A DNA stretch of 64,000 bases from Yponomeuta sedellus (Eukaryota > Arthropoda > Insecta > Lepidoptera > Yponomeutidae). Positions 46,901-58,148 of this stretch are shown here, one piece after another (position 1 is the stretch's first letter; each line of letters starts with the position of its first letter). The DNA lies in assembly GCA_934045075.1 (NCBI GenBank), contig OW203738.1:6687487-6751486 (forward strand), in the 5' to 3' direction. The notes under the pieces are model-generated. The model made no database searches, was not told the DNA's origin, and was given only the letters and a program-made list of their open reading frames with translations. Made by a program: the position numbers and the translations under genes.

Positions 46901-49900
46901 TACCCCGTGTGTCACTGAGCCCCACCTTACCCTACTATAACTTCACCTAAGTACATATCGAAGGTCAAAGTCGGAGACAGCACCTACTTTTAGAATAAAT
47001 CTTTCAAATATACACTAAACTCCATGGCTTTAGTTATGCACCATAGAGGTTAGTGCAAGCAATAGTATCACTGACCTCCATGGCACTATAGTATTTACAT
47101 GGTGGTTACTTTTTCGTTTATCCTGTTTTAAGCACCACAAGGAGGTTAGGTATTTCGGAACTATTTACATCACGTCAAAATAGTTTGAAAGTATGAAAGC
47201 GCGCGCAACAAAAGTTTGTAAATCAAAATGCCTATTATTTAAAACACATTTTTTCTGTATTTGAAAAGACTTGAATAAATCTAGAACACTATCATTCATA
47301 ATTCGATATTTTTCAAACTGTTTGGAAGTCAGATTGTGTCAACAGTTGGAGATTGCTTCGGGATTCAGTGAATTTATTTCGATTTATTGTTTTAGTGATC
47401 GCGAAACCTCAGCAGAAGTTGGTGAGGATAGCTCCCGTAGTGACCAAAGCCTCTCACTCTCACATCACCACAATGGTAAGATTTCCTTTAGTTTTCTTGG
47501 TTGTGGTGTACCTATTCTGTTAAGTTTCTGTGAACTTTGCATTTAAGTTAGTATGAAAATTGCGTAGAGAAGTAAAGTGATAAATGAAGTCATGAAGTTC
47601 ACAGTGGTCCAGTTAAGAGTTGGTGTAAGTAGACCAAAGTTATGATACCATCTGTGTGAAATTATATAAGAGGGTGCTGCTGACACCTGCATTATTGGTT
47701 ATCAGCTACCACTGTTGTCATGTCAGAGTGAAATAAGCATTGTAATAATGTAATTATATAATAATGTAACTCACAATTGAAATACTACTCTCCATCGTGG
47801 GTTGTCTGGGAGATATTGCTCTAAGCAATAAGGCTGCCAATTACTGTATCTTTGTAATTATTTTTTGTTTGTTTTTTCCTGGTGTACAATAAATAATATT
47901 CTTATCTTATTTTACTTAGGTTATGGGAATACATACACAGTTATCATGAAAAATATATATTTTCAATGAAGCCTCCTTAAATAATTTATGTGTGGCTCCT
48001 GCAGGGCAAAGACCTCCCTCTTGTAGCCCAAGAATTTCCGTTATTTGCCACCATTTTCGGCATAATATAAGCAAAAAAAAATCTAAATATTAACCCCTGC
48101 ACCCAACAGCAACCAGCGCGCGCCGGCCAGAGCTTGCTCGCGCCCATCGCGCCCCCTCCTCCGGCCTCGCCCCCTCCCCCGGTGGCCTCGCCTCCCCCTG
48201 CGGCCTCCCCTTCCCCGGAGGCCTCGCCCCCTCCCCCCAGCCCGCCGCCGCCCGAGGCCGAAGACTCGAAGGCGGCCCTGCATGCGCTTATTGAGGACGC
48301 GGTGCGCGACGAGCCCAATGATGCTGAAGATTCTAACATTGATACGCACGAGGTGGAGGTCGATTTTGAGCGGCTGCAGGTTGGTTGGAAGTCACATTAT
48401 TGACATTTGTTTATTGGTTTTTTCTCTAGAGAGAGAGAGTGTGTGGGCTTAATTACCTTTTGTTGATACACCTTTGTTGTTTTGGTTTTCATTTCGGAGC
48501 TCTTTGTAATATTTATTTGTATTTGGGTCCCTATGCCTGAAATATATAACTGTTATTATTACCACGCGTGCACACCGCGGATTGGCAATTCCAATCGTTG
48601 AGGTATGACACGTCGGTCATTCACGGTTTCCTCACGATGTATTCCTTCACGTTTAGGGAATGCTTTGCTACTGTGACTTCACAGATGTACATAACTTAAA
48701 TAATCAAGCTTTTGATACTGCCGGAATTTGAGCGCAGTGCAGTTGGTGATAATATGTAACATTTTAAAATATTTCATGTATTTTTATAATATATGGTATG
48801 CACTAAAGAGCTTTAACCTGTTCTAATGCACACAAAAAATACTCAAAACAATTAAATTTTACGTAGCCTGTTCTGCGTTCCACCGCTATTATGTGTCATT
48901 TCTTTAAGGCGGTTCTTAAGTTTTGTTAAAAATATTTTATTATGCAATTTTAGTTTTCATTGTCTAACTAATTGGCTCAGCTAAACATACATGAGCATAC
49001 ATACTAAATGAAGGTCAAATTGAGAATCACCTTTTTTTAAGTCTGTCAATAAAATTTTGAACGGCGTTGTCCTTCCGCAGAGTCCAAGCAAAGCAGAAGA
49101 GACTGAATACAGGGAGCGTCGGGACGACATAGGCGAGCATCCGCTCATCGTTATACCTTCCAACTTGGAGCAACGCGACGACTCCAATTCGAGAATGGTA
49201 CGTCGCGACGCTAGCGATAATTCTTTTACGTCTTTCAATGCAAGTGTTTATATCTCATTAGCTGTGCCCCGCGGTTTTCCGATTTTCCCACGGGAATAAC
49301 ATATTTTTCCGCAGTAAATCGTAGCCTATGTGTTAATTCAGGGTGTCACCTAACTCCATACAAAAATCGCTGCAGCCGTTTAGACGTGAAGAAGAGCAAA
49401 CATACACACTCACAAACTTTCGCCTTTATAATATTAGTGCGATTCCATTCAGCTTCTGTCTAGGTGTAAATCACACATTGAATTACTTGAAGAAATCTTG
49501 GTACTCATTGGCGGGGGAAGCGGGACGTGTCTCAGAATCTTCGGCATTATATAGGCAATTCAAAAAGTAATTACCATAAGATTTTTTTTACATTATCATC
49601 GCAAATCGGGGGTAGGTTTGATCTGCGCGGATTTTTATTAGATTGTCAGCCGGACACGCCTCTGAACCAACGAGGCTGTCATTAGCATACGTCACATAAC
49701 TTCAGTCTAGTGCTGATTATAAAGTATGGTTTCAGGACGATGAGTACGCGATGAGTTTCATGCATATAAATCCAGATATGACCGCTTACCAACAGCCCGC
49801 TTCGCCTACCGGAGACGAAGGTGAGTACTTCGATATCACTATTTTACTTTCCCCCGGTTTCTAGTACACTAACAAGACGTTGATCTACAGTTAACGGCTG

Positions 49901-52900
49901 CATACAAAAAAAAAGAAAACATTTGACAGCTGTTAAGCTGTGGGATTGTTGGTGTATTAGAAACTGGAGGTTAGTCATCTTCTATAAGCTGCACGGGATT
50001 TTTAAGACGTGCCATAACTTTATATACTACTGGTCGTAAAGTATATGCATAACTTCATATAAAGATAGTCAGAGTGGAGTTTTGTTCCTGCTGCATTTTT
50101 CTCTACTACAAATTCGGCGCGAAAGTAGCGGCTAACATTGTACATTGACATTAATAATGATTTTTAGAATCCCCATAATATGCATCCGAATAAAACATAT
50201 TTTAGTTTAGAACGTGTTATTTTTTCACAATTTCTATGTTGTCATTGCCCCGTAGTACCAATTTATATTATAAACTTAAACATATATAAACAAGTTATTA
50301 TTGGTAAAAGTTCCGGGATCCAACTAAGCCACCCCATTGACATTTTACTTCCACAACTAGTTGTGTAAATGGACCTGCAATGTAAAAACAAGTCCTGCAG
50401 TGGACGTCAAATAGCTTATGATAAACACAAGCACAATGCTTAACTCGCTTTATATCATATTGGGAGCTTTTTTTTCTACATCCACGAAGAGAAGAGGTTG
50501 TATTAAGTAAATATAATACCTTTTTTTGTTACATTGTATCTAAGTATAGGCGAGGATCTGTTATTAGCTCTTAGTTACCAATGCTTATTCTACTAGTGCA
50601 ATTTGTAAGCTGTTCATTCTCCAATCTGAATAGATAATAGTAGATTACACAACTAGGGTGGTAATACAAAGAAAGGCCGAGATCGCAGAAGTTGCCCGAG
50701 CTGCAAGCGAGGGACGTAAATATGCGATCGAGAGGTTTCTTTATTATCTCCCGTGTTATGTACATCTTATAATGTCTACACTTGGCCAGAAAGCCACTTT
50801 ATGGCCAGGTGTGGCATAAATAAATAATTTGCTGCAGAGCTAGGCGACCGACCGCGCAGGGCGTGCAACTGCACCAAGTCGCAATGCCTCAAGCTGTACT
50901 GCGACTGCTTCGCCAACGGCGAGTTCTGCAACCGCTGCAACTGCACCAACTGCCACAACAACCTCGAGAACGAGGAACTCCGTCAGAAGGCCATCCGCGG
51001 CTGCTTGGACCGTAACCCCAACGCCTTTAGGCCCAAAATCGGCAAATCCCGGACCGGCGGCCCCGAGACGATAAGGCGGCACAACAAGGGCTGCAACTGC
51101 AAAAGAAGCGGCTGCCTCAAGAACTATTGTGAATGTTACGAGGTGAGAATCACGATTATTTTTAAAAACCTATTTAGAGGCTAAAAATTCCACCCATGCC
51201 GGGATTCGAACCCGTGACCTCGGATAGCCAGAGGTCGCGGGTTCGAATCCTCGCATGGGTGGAATTTTTAGCCTCTAAATAAGTTTTTAAAATTGTCCTT
51301 AGCACGGGTTAGTGCATTAAAAAGAATTTAACGACTGTTTTTTCTCAATTAGATACCTTACGTTTTTCCACAAATTAACCTATTTTGCTATTCCCGACTG
51401 CATAGACTGAACAAAAACCTAAACTAGTTGTGCTTTAGTGTAAGTTTGGCGTCATTTCTCTCTGTCGCTCTTTACAATTTAGCAAAGCGAAACAGATCTT
51501 TAAAATTTTTCAAAGTAAATGTTTTCATTTATCGTTGTAACCGTCGTAAAATAGAACCCCCAATCTGTTAAATAAATCTCTCACTCTGTGAAATACATAG
51601 ATGTAGAAAGATGGTTTTGTTTGTACTGGTCTAAAAGTTAATAATTTCGCCGAGATTGTGGCACTGGCAGGCGATTATCACTGTCATACGGAACATATCC
51701 CCATGAGACTACTAGTGGCTCATAACCGTCATGACTTACGGAGCAGTAGTATTTTATCCCTTATGTCGTCGTTTGTTTCCTGAGTTATGTACATTTGTGA
51801 TGCTATAGTAGCAATACCATTCTCCAACTTTGAAGGAAAACATCGTGAGGAAACCCTATTGTTTGAAGTGTTAACATACCACACCGCTTGCTACGTGTAA
51901 TGTTATATCCCTGAAGATATTAAGCTTGCTTGAATCGTGGTTCAAAAAATATGCTAAGCACACTTTGTGCCAAAAGGGCTACTATAACATAAAGGATTAT
52001 TTAGATTACAATGAGGTCTGGAATTAAAGCCAGTACAATGTAAAAGACACCTAGTTTGAATTGTACCGTTCATTAAGCCGCACTTTCTGCGCTACTTTGA
52101 ATAAAACCATTTCATTTCATAATGACCCACATTTCATAATGACCCAACTGTGAGGCAAAGTGGGGAAATCTCAAGTGTAACTATGTCGTACAGGCGAAGA
52201 TCGCGTGCACGGCGATCTGCAAGTGCGTGGGCTGCCGCAACGTGGAGATGGCTCTGGAGCGGCTGCGGCGCCGCGACCCGCCCCGCGACCCGCCCCCCGC
52301 CGGCCTGCTCTACCGCCCGCCGCCCCCGCACCAGCTCAAGTCAGTGCCCCCGCCACTCAATACTCAATAACTTATTGCATTCCACAAGTGTATACAGATG
52401 ACATAACTAAAAATATGCATCTTTGTGGACCCTGTAGGGCACGTAACATTGAAAATTATAGAAGGCCTTTATAAATTATTTCAAAATTAATTCTAATTAT
52501 ATTGTTTATATATTACCACGCTCTTACGTCTCCGATACAGCCATTTTGTTCGACAGACAGCTCCTTCGTAACGGCTAGCCTGTGTTCATGTACTGGTGCC
52601 CTGTGCTTCCACACGATAGACACTATCCTATTCAACTCCTGTGTAGAACCACACGCAGCTTTTCTATTCACACACATAAAGCGGCTCTATGGTCTAAGGT
52701 ACAAATATCGTACAAAACATGTATGATTTATTTTTTTCGTCGAATGCTAAACGTTTTCAAAACGGTTGCTAAAAACACAATTTTACGAAATAACTCCAAT
52801 ATTTATAAACGCTCCTTACATTATAAGACGTTATTAACTTAGTTCCGGACTCACTTACTAATAAGGTGTGGTGCTTACAAACGTTTTAGTTAAAAAATTG

Positions 52901-55900
52901 TAAGCCGTTACGATACGTTATGACGTCTTAGTTTGAGTCCGATTTGTATGGCGCTTGATAGTACCACGTGACTCGAACGACTTTTCGACTGCTCGCATTA
53001 CGAAAAGTATTAGTCGTAGTGAAAAAAAGTTACCATCTTTATTTATCCTTTAACATAATTGACAACATTTCTATTTTCTGAAACACGCACGTTTTCTTAT
53101 ATTTTTTAAAGTTTCAAATATTTTTACCGGAAGTGACGAAACAACGAGGCTCACAATATGTTTTCTTTTGCCTAATATCCTAAAAAAAAATATAGTTACA
53201 AATGTCATTTTAGGATTGCCAGGGCCATGTTAAAAAACAGTTTCTGATTTTTTTTTAACATATGCAAATATGTTTTTCTTTTATACAATTAAATCAGCTT
53301 AGTTCAATTCATCATCCCTTATATGTAGTTGTTCCTTTTTTGTCAAATGTACTTTCTGTTGGCAAAGCCTTTATCTGCGTTCGGAGTGTTTTTGCTGCCA
53401 GTTTGTTACTTTTGTAGCTACTTTTTCAAGGTTATTTATAATGGTATGGTAAGTATAAAGTATGGTAACCCTGATATTATGTTGTGTGGTTTGCCTTGCG
53501 TAGGTAGGTACCTAACGTAAACAAACTTTGTGTAGTGTTAAATTTATTTCTCTCTACTCAAATTCTATCCTATACAAGAACAAGAAAGTCATTGGTAGGT
53601 ATACAATGGACACTTCAGATTTAGATTCGTACGCGCTGACAACCGAAATAATACGGCAATTCAAGTCCAACATGCTCGTAACCTTAAAACAAAAAAATAC
53701 TACAAACGAAACGTAATGTGTCCGATTTTCGGGATATCCCAAAGAAAATTTTCCTGCTGACATAAATTGAACTAGATGTCTCATGCAATCTCTTTTATAT
53801 GTCCTATTCTTAGCTAAACAAGCTATTCGAAATCAAGGCGGTTGCACAAAATTTCAGGTGTCAGGAGATAATTATGCTTATCAAAATGAAAAGCAAAGAA
53901 AAATATTCATTGCACAAGCAGTGTATTAGAAACATATAGGATGAAGAAATGATAGAAAGTTGAAAATATACTTATTATTTTTGTGTTTCAATCACTAATT
54001 ATTCAATTAAAAGATAATACGGCAGATCAGCGATTTTTTTTTATAAATACGGCAATTTGAAGGTTTAGTTAGATACGGCAACCCAGATTTTGAAGATAAT
54101 AACACTGGTCGTCAGCTAAGTCGCTAAATTATTTTTGTCCTCAAAACTTTTTTCTTGTCGCTAAGGCTGTCGCAAAAGTCGTCATTTCTAGCGACTAAGT
54201 CGCTAAATTGGCAACACTGATTTTTTAGGTTAGATCTTGAAATTGACTTTTTTTTTTATCGTGGCACAGGCATGTTCACTGGGAGCCATGGTGTGACGTC
54301 ATCAGCGTATTTTTGTGTTTTTACCATTTTCTCGGAAATGAAACCACAGAAAAAACTGAAATAAATTTTTACGTGCTTTACAAAGCCAAATCTCGAAATG
54401 GTTTTCGAATTAGAGCTCCATACAATATTGAAATGTTGTCAATTATGTAGTAGCCTCGTAGCCTCTCCGATTATATTAAAACATTTTTGGTGCAAGTTCT
54501 CCACTATCTACCTAACTCCATTCCATCCAAAGGTTGACTGGAAGAGATCGCTCTAAGCAATTAGACCCTACTGTTTAAAATCACTTAGATTTAAATAAAT
54601 AACTACAAAATCTAAACCACTTGCAATAAACCACTTGCAATAAAGTTATGAATTATTTTATGAATCATGGTTGTAATTATTTTTTTTGGGTGTGCAATAA
54701 AGTGTTCTCCGCATAACTAACGACCACCTCATTCGGGTACAGGCAGCCGTGCAGCTTCATGACGAGCGAAGTGATCGAAGCGGTGTGCCAGTGTCTACTG
54801 GCGGCCGGCGCCGACGGGGAGGCGGCGCCGGCCGAGGGCCGCGCAGTGGAGCGGGTGCTCGGCGAGTTCGCGCGCTGTCTGCAGGACATCATAGCGGCCA
54901 GCCAGCAGGGGCCCACGCTAGACTTGCTTGACGTGAGTTGCCTTCGTAACAATCGCTTCCACACGGCACAGACACTTGTCCTGGTGCCAAGCTATGGGTT
55001 AGTAACCGGCAAGGACACCAACCATATAAATACATCTAGGTAGCGCAATGGCGAAAGAGGCACGAGTTCATGCGTTGTCTACAAGGGGTAATTGCGGCCA
55101 GCCATTAGGGGCCCACGATAGACTTGCTTGACGTGATTTGCCTTCGTAACAATCACTTCCACACGGCACAGACACTTGTTCTGATGCTATGGTTTGGTAA
55201 CCGGACAAGGACACATGAACCATAGAATTACAGCTAGATGGCGCAAGAGGCACGAGTTCGTGCGTTGGGCCCACGATAGACTTGCTTGACGTGAGTTGCC
55301 TTCGTAACAATTACTTCCACACCACACATACCCTTGTCCTGGTGCCAAGCTATGGTTTAGTAACCGGGCAAGGACACCTGAACCATAGAAATGTATCTAG
55401 ACAGTGACAGAACAGAACTAACTGACAGCTAGACGGCGTCAGAGGCACGAGTTCGTGCGTTGTCTACAAGGCGTCACAGCGGCGAGCAGCCAGCAGGGGC
55501 CTACGCTCGACTTGCTTGACGTGAGTTCACCTCGTAATAATCACTTTTACTCGACACTGTCACTTATCCTGGTGCCAAGCTATGGTTTAGTAACCGGACA
55601 AGGACACCTCAAATCATAGAAATACATCTAGAAAGCGCGACGGCGAAAGAGGCACGAGTTCGTGCGTTGACTACAAGGCGTCAGTGCGGCCAGCCAGTAG
55701 GGGCCCACGCTATGCTTGCTTGACGTTTGTTGCCCTCACTTGTTCTGATGCTATGGTTAGGTAACCGGGTAAGAACATGACAAATATGGAAATACAAACA
55801 GACAGCGAGGCGGCGGGCGCCTGAAGCACGCTGAAGACGAGTTCGCGCGTTGTCTGCAGGGTCCGCACTAGTCTTGCTGGCCTTGAGTTACTCTCGTGAC

Positions 55901-56401
55901 AGTAATAACTTCCGTACAACAATGTCTCTTGTCCGGGTGCCAAACTATGCCATGGTAATCGGGCAAAGACATATCAAACATGGAAAACAACCGTCAGCGA
56001 GTTATGGTATCCGGGCAAGGACATCCCAAACACAGAATTATTCCCGGATAGGGGGCGCCTGAGGCTCGACTCTTGGTCGTGAGTTATCCTCACATCATAT
56101 CATAGCGGCTAGACGGCAGGAGCCTAGCTCGAGATGTTGGACGTGGTTTACCCTCATATCGTATCATTGCGTCAGCCGGCATGGAACCGCTTTGGACTTG
56201 CTTAAGGTGAGTTGCCCTTATATCATAGCGTCAGTCGGCAGGGGCCGAGCTCGATGAACTTGTGACCTGAGTTAATATTATTTAGATTAATTGCCCTCCG
56301 TAAATCGATGTTACACCAGGTAAAATTTTTGTTAGACCCTATATACATATGTTGTTTATGTTATGTTATGTTATTTTTATTTGTTACAGGGATCCATGTG
56401 A
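34910..56401 (+). CDS. LIN54: LIN54/Mip120 homologue, CXC-domain DNA-binding subunit of DREAM/MuvB (about 853 aa)
   Basis: Twenty exons: 34910-34951, 35221-35374, 36689-36780, 37876-37986, 38376-38607, 39503-39591, 39670-39748, 40301-40419, 41009-41114, 42137-42270, 43316-43430, 44957-45040 (or -45046), 47396-47475, 48110-48379, 49081-49197, 49736-49820, 50838-51142, 52194-52339, 54743-54932, 56390-56401. All phases agree; 853 or 855 aa. The N-terminal 600 residues are low-complexity (Ala/Pro/Lys in exon 5, a Pro-Ala run in exon 14). The tandem CXC domain lies at about 646-755: [16 protein letters not shown] and [16 protein letters not shown], whose Tyr residues insert into CHR promoter elements in human LIN54. 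The last intron splits off a 3-residue end (GSM). Two minisatellites cover the donors of exons 8 and 19. Confidence 0.95.
35615..35893 (+). repeat. tRNA-like SINE, family B, in LIN54 intron 2
   Basis: Same head and body as 28453-28724 (box B GGGTTCAAACCCC here). Confidence 0.85.
37058..37114. repeat. Perfect palindrome, 28-bp arms
   Basis: Arms 37058-37085 and 37087-37114 are exact reverse complements with one spacer base (37086). It lies in LIN54 intron 3. Confidence 0.95.
38770..38885 (+). repeat. Dispersed repeat shared by LIN54 introns 5 and 18
   Basis: 'gacgtcgtagtttg...gtaccacgtgac...gaaaagtatta' resembles 52915-53010. Diverged, class unknown. Confidence 0.5.
39120..39352 (+). mobile_element. 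Helitron-like short element (LIN54 intron 5)
   Basis: It starts near 'cacgctaatattatatgga', contains 'agtttgtgagtgtgtatgttt' and 'gcgggaaaatatcttattccc', and ends at cagCTAG|T after a GC-rich hairpin (cgccgcgg). A CTAG end before T fits Helitron ends. An inverted, diverged copy lies at 49258-49445. Confidence 0.55.
40120..40265 (+). repeat. LINE 3'-end fragment (LIN54 intron 7)
   Basis: It reads [24 protein letters not shown] and then, out of frame, [11 protein letters not shown] sequence, the usual LINE C-terminal end. It lies just before exon 8. Confidence 0.7.
40402..40715 (+). repeat. 40-bp minisatellite that copies the exon 8 / intron 8 border of LIN54
   Basis: Seven to eight units start at about 40402, 40442, 40495, 40535, 40575, 40615, 40655 and 40689. 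The first unit is the real end of exon 8 (ctgtcgctcgggaacaag) plus its donor gtaagcgggtca. Later units keep a 'ggcaacatg|gtaagcgggtcag' core, so several potential donors follow one another. Units 3-6 alternate between two variants, giving an 80-bp higher-order period. Confidence 0.88.
41175..41395 (+). repeat. Dispersed repeat family E (LIN54 intron 9)
   Basis: 'cttggcccccgtggtggaatatggcctaacc' type sequence, as at 29655-29755. The left part matches the reverse complement of 60810-60880. Confidence 0.65.
41850..42010 (-). repeat. LINE 3'-end remnant, family G (three copies in LIN54 introns)
   Basis: 'acgtcccactgcagggcacaggcctc', then 'accgcggattggcaatttca' and a 'tcctcac.gtgttt' end. Related copies lie at 45510-45665 and 48424-48670. 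Confidence 0.6.
42336..42790. mobile_element. Mariner-like non-autonomous element (about 455 bp) in LIN54 intron 10
   Basis: The ends are about 28-bp inverted repeats built on ggggatcaaaaagtagtgag (left 42336-42363, right 42762-42790). The interior starts with 'ctacatagtccccgagtctc...ccagcgcttctccgaggcttc', which is the type of sequence next to one end of mariner transposase genes. The rest of the transposase is missing. Confidence 0.75.
44098..44280 (-). repeat. tRNA-like SINE, family D (LIN54 intron 11)
   Basis: Inverted copy with the same tail as 26140-26345. It is followed at 44325-44520 by another dispersed lepidopteran repeat (agctgtcccgaacttcgtac ... cgattcatttttatata). Confidence 0.8.
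45690..45826 (+). repeat. Degenerate tRNA-like SINE, family B
   Basis: Head gcggcggtagcgcagtgggt and box B-like GGCTCGATTCCC, then 'catgtaccaatgactttgtttt'. It stops at the TIR element that begins at 45829. Confidence 0.7.
45829..46932. mobile_element. 1.1-kb inverted-repeat DNA element with a nested SINE-like insertion (LIN54 intron 12)
   Basis: Ends gggtaaggtggggcacagtg and its reverse complement (cactgagccccaccttaccc, one mismatch) are flanked by TA (45827-45828, 46933-46934). Internal 'cattgtgccccag' and 'cactgtgccccac' motifs repeat the terminal sequence. A tRNA-like family A fragment (45968-46185, minus strand) is nested inside. No transposase ORF. The superfamily is uncertain. Confidence 0.75.
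49258..49445 (-). mobile_element. Helitron-like short element, inverted copy (LIN54 intron 15)
   Basis: Reverse complement of the 39120-39352 type, running from 'agctgtgccccgcggttttcc' to 'cctttataatattagtgcg'. Confidence 0.55.
51160..51325. repeat. Palindromic tRNA-like family A element (LIN54 intron 17)
   Basis: The left arm (about 51160-51220) and right arm (51227-51295) are near-complementary. Each contains the box B-like core and the taaaaacctatttagaggc-type terminus; almost nothing remains between them. It starts about 15 bases after the exon 17 donor. Confidence 0.85.
51745..52187 (+). repeat. SINE family B, split by an insertion, tail abutting exon 18 of LIN54
   Basis: The body is at 51770-51903. 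About 225 bases of foreign sequence follow (including the repeat at 52048-52118). Then the SINE tail (acccaactgtgaggcaaagt...) runs at 52140-52187 and ends 6 bases before the exon 18 start, so the acceptor region is SINE-derived. Confidence 0.65.
54865..56280 (+). repeat. Degenerate tandem array copying the end of LIN54 exon 19 and its donor
   Basis: The true exon end (...acgctagacttgcttgac|gtgagt) is at 54932. Copies of 'gacttgcttgac|gtga' recur at about 55121, 55279, 55509 and 55712, and more diverged at 55871, 56076, 56140, 56200 and 56250. The longer units carry the exon piece (gagttcgtgcgttgtctaca...) plus about 100 bases of intron. The spacing is 160-230 bases. Copies 3 and 4 keep an intact GTGAGT donor, and copy 4 keeps an open reading frame through 24 codons. 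Confidence 0.85.
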
Positions 56402-57525
56402 TACTACGGTAATTTAAACTATGCACTTTGAAGTGACCAGCCATTACGTTTTAAGTGATATTATTTAGATTAATGTGTAAATGGCTGTATATTGCAGATA
56501 TAATAGAGCAAGCAAGCGATGCAAAATGTTTCCAAACGTTGACAAATTTATGTATTTATGTGTTACTAAAGTAAACCTTAATATACCCATTTGTTTTTGT
56601 TGACAATATGTACAGACATTTGGCATTAGATCATCTGGAACTAAATTATAAATACTTAAGAATTTAGGTGCATGGAAAATTTGGAAAATTGAGTTATCGT
56701 AAATTATGATACTATGCTGACAGGAAACAATGTGCTTAGGCCCTCCTCCTACTATGTTACTAAAGTTTTCAAACGACGAAAACTATTAGTACTGTAGTAA
56801 GATTAGGGATATTATTCTCAAATCTGGTGGCCAAATGATAATAATAATAATATATAGAGTCATACTATTTTTATTTTTAATGCACTAACCCGTGCTAAGG
56901 ACAAATTTAAAAACCTATTTAGAGATTAAAAATTTCACCCATGCCGGGATTCGAACCCGCAACCTCTGGCTATCCGTGCCAGCGCTCTACCAATTGAGCC
57001 AATGGGCGACTCACCGGCATCAGTGAAATTTCGAACCTCTTTACACTATTCTTAGGGTTAGTGCATTAAAAATAAAAATAGTATAATCATGTGGGTACAG
57101 TGATATCGTTCCGATGTAAAACCTAACTGCAAAGTAGGTAGTCGGGGCTGTAAGTGATGCAATTTGCTTAAGCCAGATGTCGCTGCCTGTACGTAATACA
57201 GAGAATAGTGTAAAGAGGTTCGAAATTTCACTGATGCCGGTGAGTCGCCCATTGGCTCAATTGGTAGAGCGCTGGCACGGATAGCCAGAGGTTGCGGGTT
57301 CGAATCCCGGCATGGGTGAAATTTTTAATCTCTAAATAGGTTTTTAAATATATAGAGTCTTTAAATAACTACGAAATGTAAATTATATCGCAACAAGATT
57401 TTTATAAAAATCATTTTTACATTTGTAAAACTAGAGAGTGCTTGTAAATAGTGTATAATGAAGTGACTAGTCATAAGATAAACCTTTGACGCTGATGCGA
57501 GGTTGATATTGTAAATATGAATAAA
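56402..57525 (+). other. Probable LIN54 3' UTR
   Basis: No ORF. The first strong AATAAA on this strand that fits is at 57520-57525. If that is the site used, the 1.1-kb UTR contains the fold-back repeat at 56877-57350. Confidence 0.45.
56877..57350. repeat. Large fold-back of tRNA-like family A downstream of LIN54
   Basis: A minus-strand core (56905-57055) is followed by a plus-strand unit (57060-57350). Both outer ends carry the same terminus inverted. As at 27447-27862, the minus half breaks off exactly at 'tttacactattc'. The arms share about 150 complementary bases. Confidence 0.85.
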
Positions 57526-57549
57526 TTGCAATATTTTTTATTAAAATTA

Positions 57550-58148
57550 CTTTCTTTCATTTATTCATATAATGCTACTTAGGCTAAAAAAAATAAACTT
57601 TCGATGTCTTAAAGTATGAAGATGGGTTGAAGACGAAAGGTTGAAGATTTAAAAAATAGTAGATATTTTTTTTGGCCTTCAAAAATTTTAGGACAATTTA
57701 GATAATAAGAAGTGATTACTCTACACTAGAAAACAATTACATTTGAATAAGGCATTATATGATGTATGTGAGACTTTCAGGCAAGGCCTTTTTCTGAACT
57801 ACTTCACTTTATGAACCTTCATTCTCCTTTACGAGTTTAAAATTCCGCAATGTAACTGCACCGTAAACGCCACACCAACGGGCGGGCACTAAATTAAATG
57901 GGGTGTAAAGCATCAAGCTGTCTCCATTCGGGTGGAGACCAATGAAGCGGCATCCAGGTGCCAACTGCGATCACACGGCACATACTAGCCGCGAATAATA
58001 AAACAAACAGACGTGGCTAAATATAGAGTCGCCGTGCGCTCTAGGAATAGTGAACACTTTCAGTTTCCGTGTACCGATGCCGGTACTAAGTATCGATTTG
58101 CGATACAATAACTAATAACAATAGGTGTATTTTTCCAGCAGTGTTACA
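57550..58148. other. Region upstream of the second SmydA-like gene
   Basis: No gene seen. A GC-richer block (57840-58080) probably contains the promoter of the gene that starts at 58149. Confidence 0.45.

Noticed and set aside
48083..48349. Long Arg/Gly-rich minus-strand ORFs opposite LIN54 exon 14 (and at 43294, 50840, 52134)
   Set aside because: They are antisense shadows of GC-rich, Pro/Ala- or Cys-coding LIN54 exons.
55050..56280. Set of small extra exons of LIN54
   Set aside because: The copies lack convincing acceptors and most have broken frames, so they are listed as a repeat array, not as exons.
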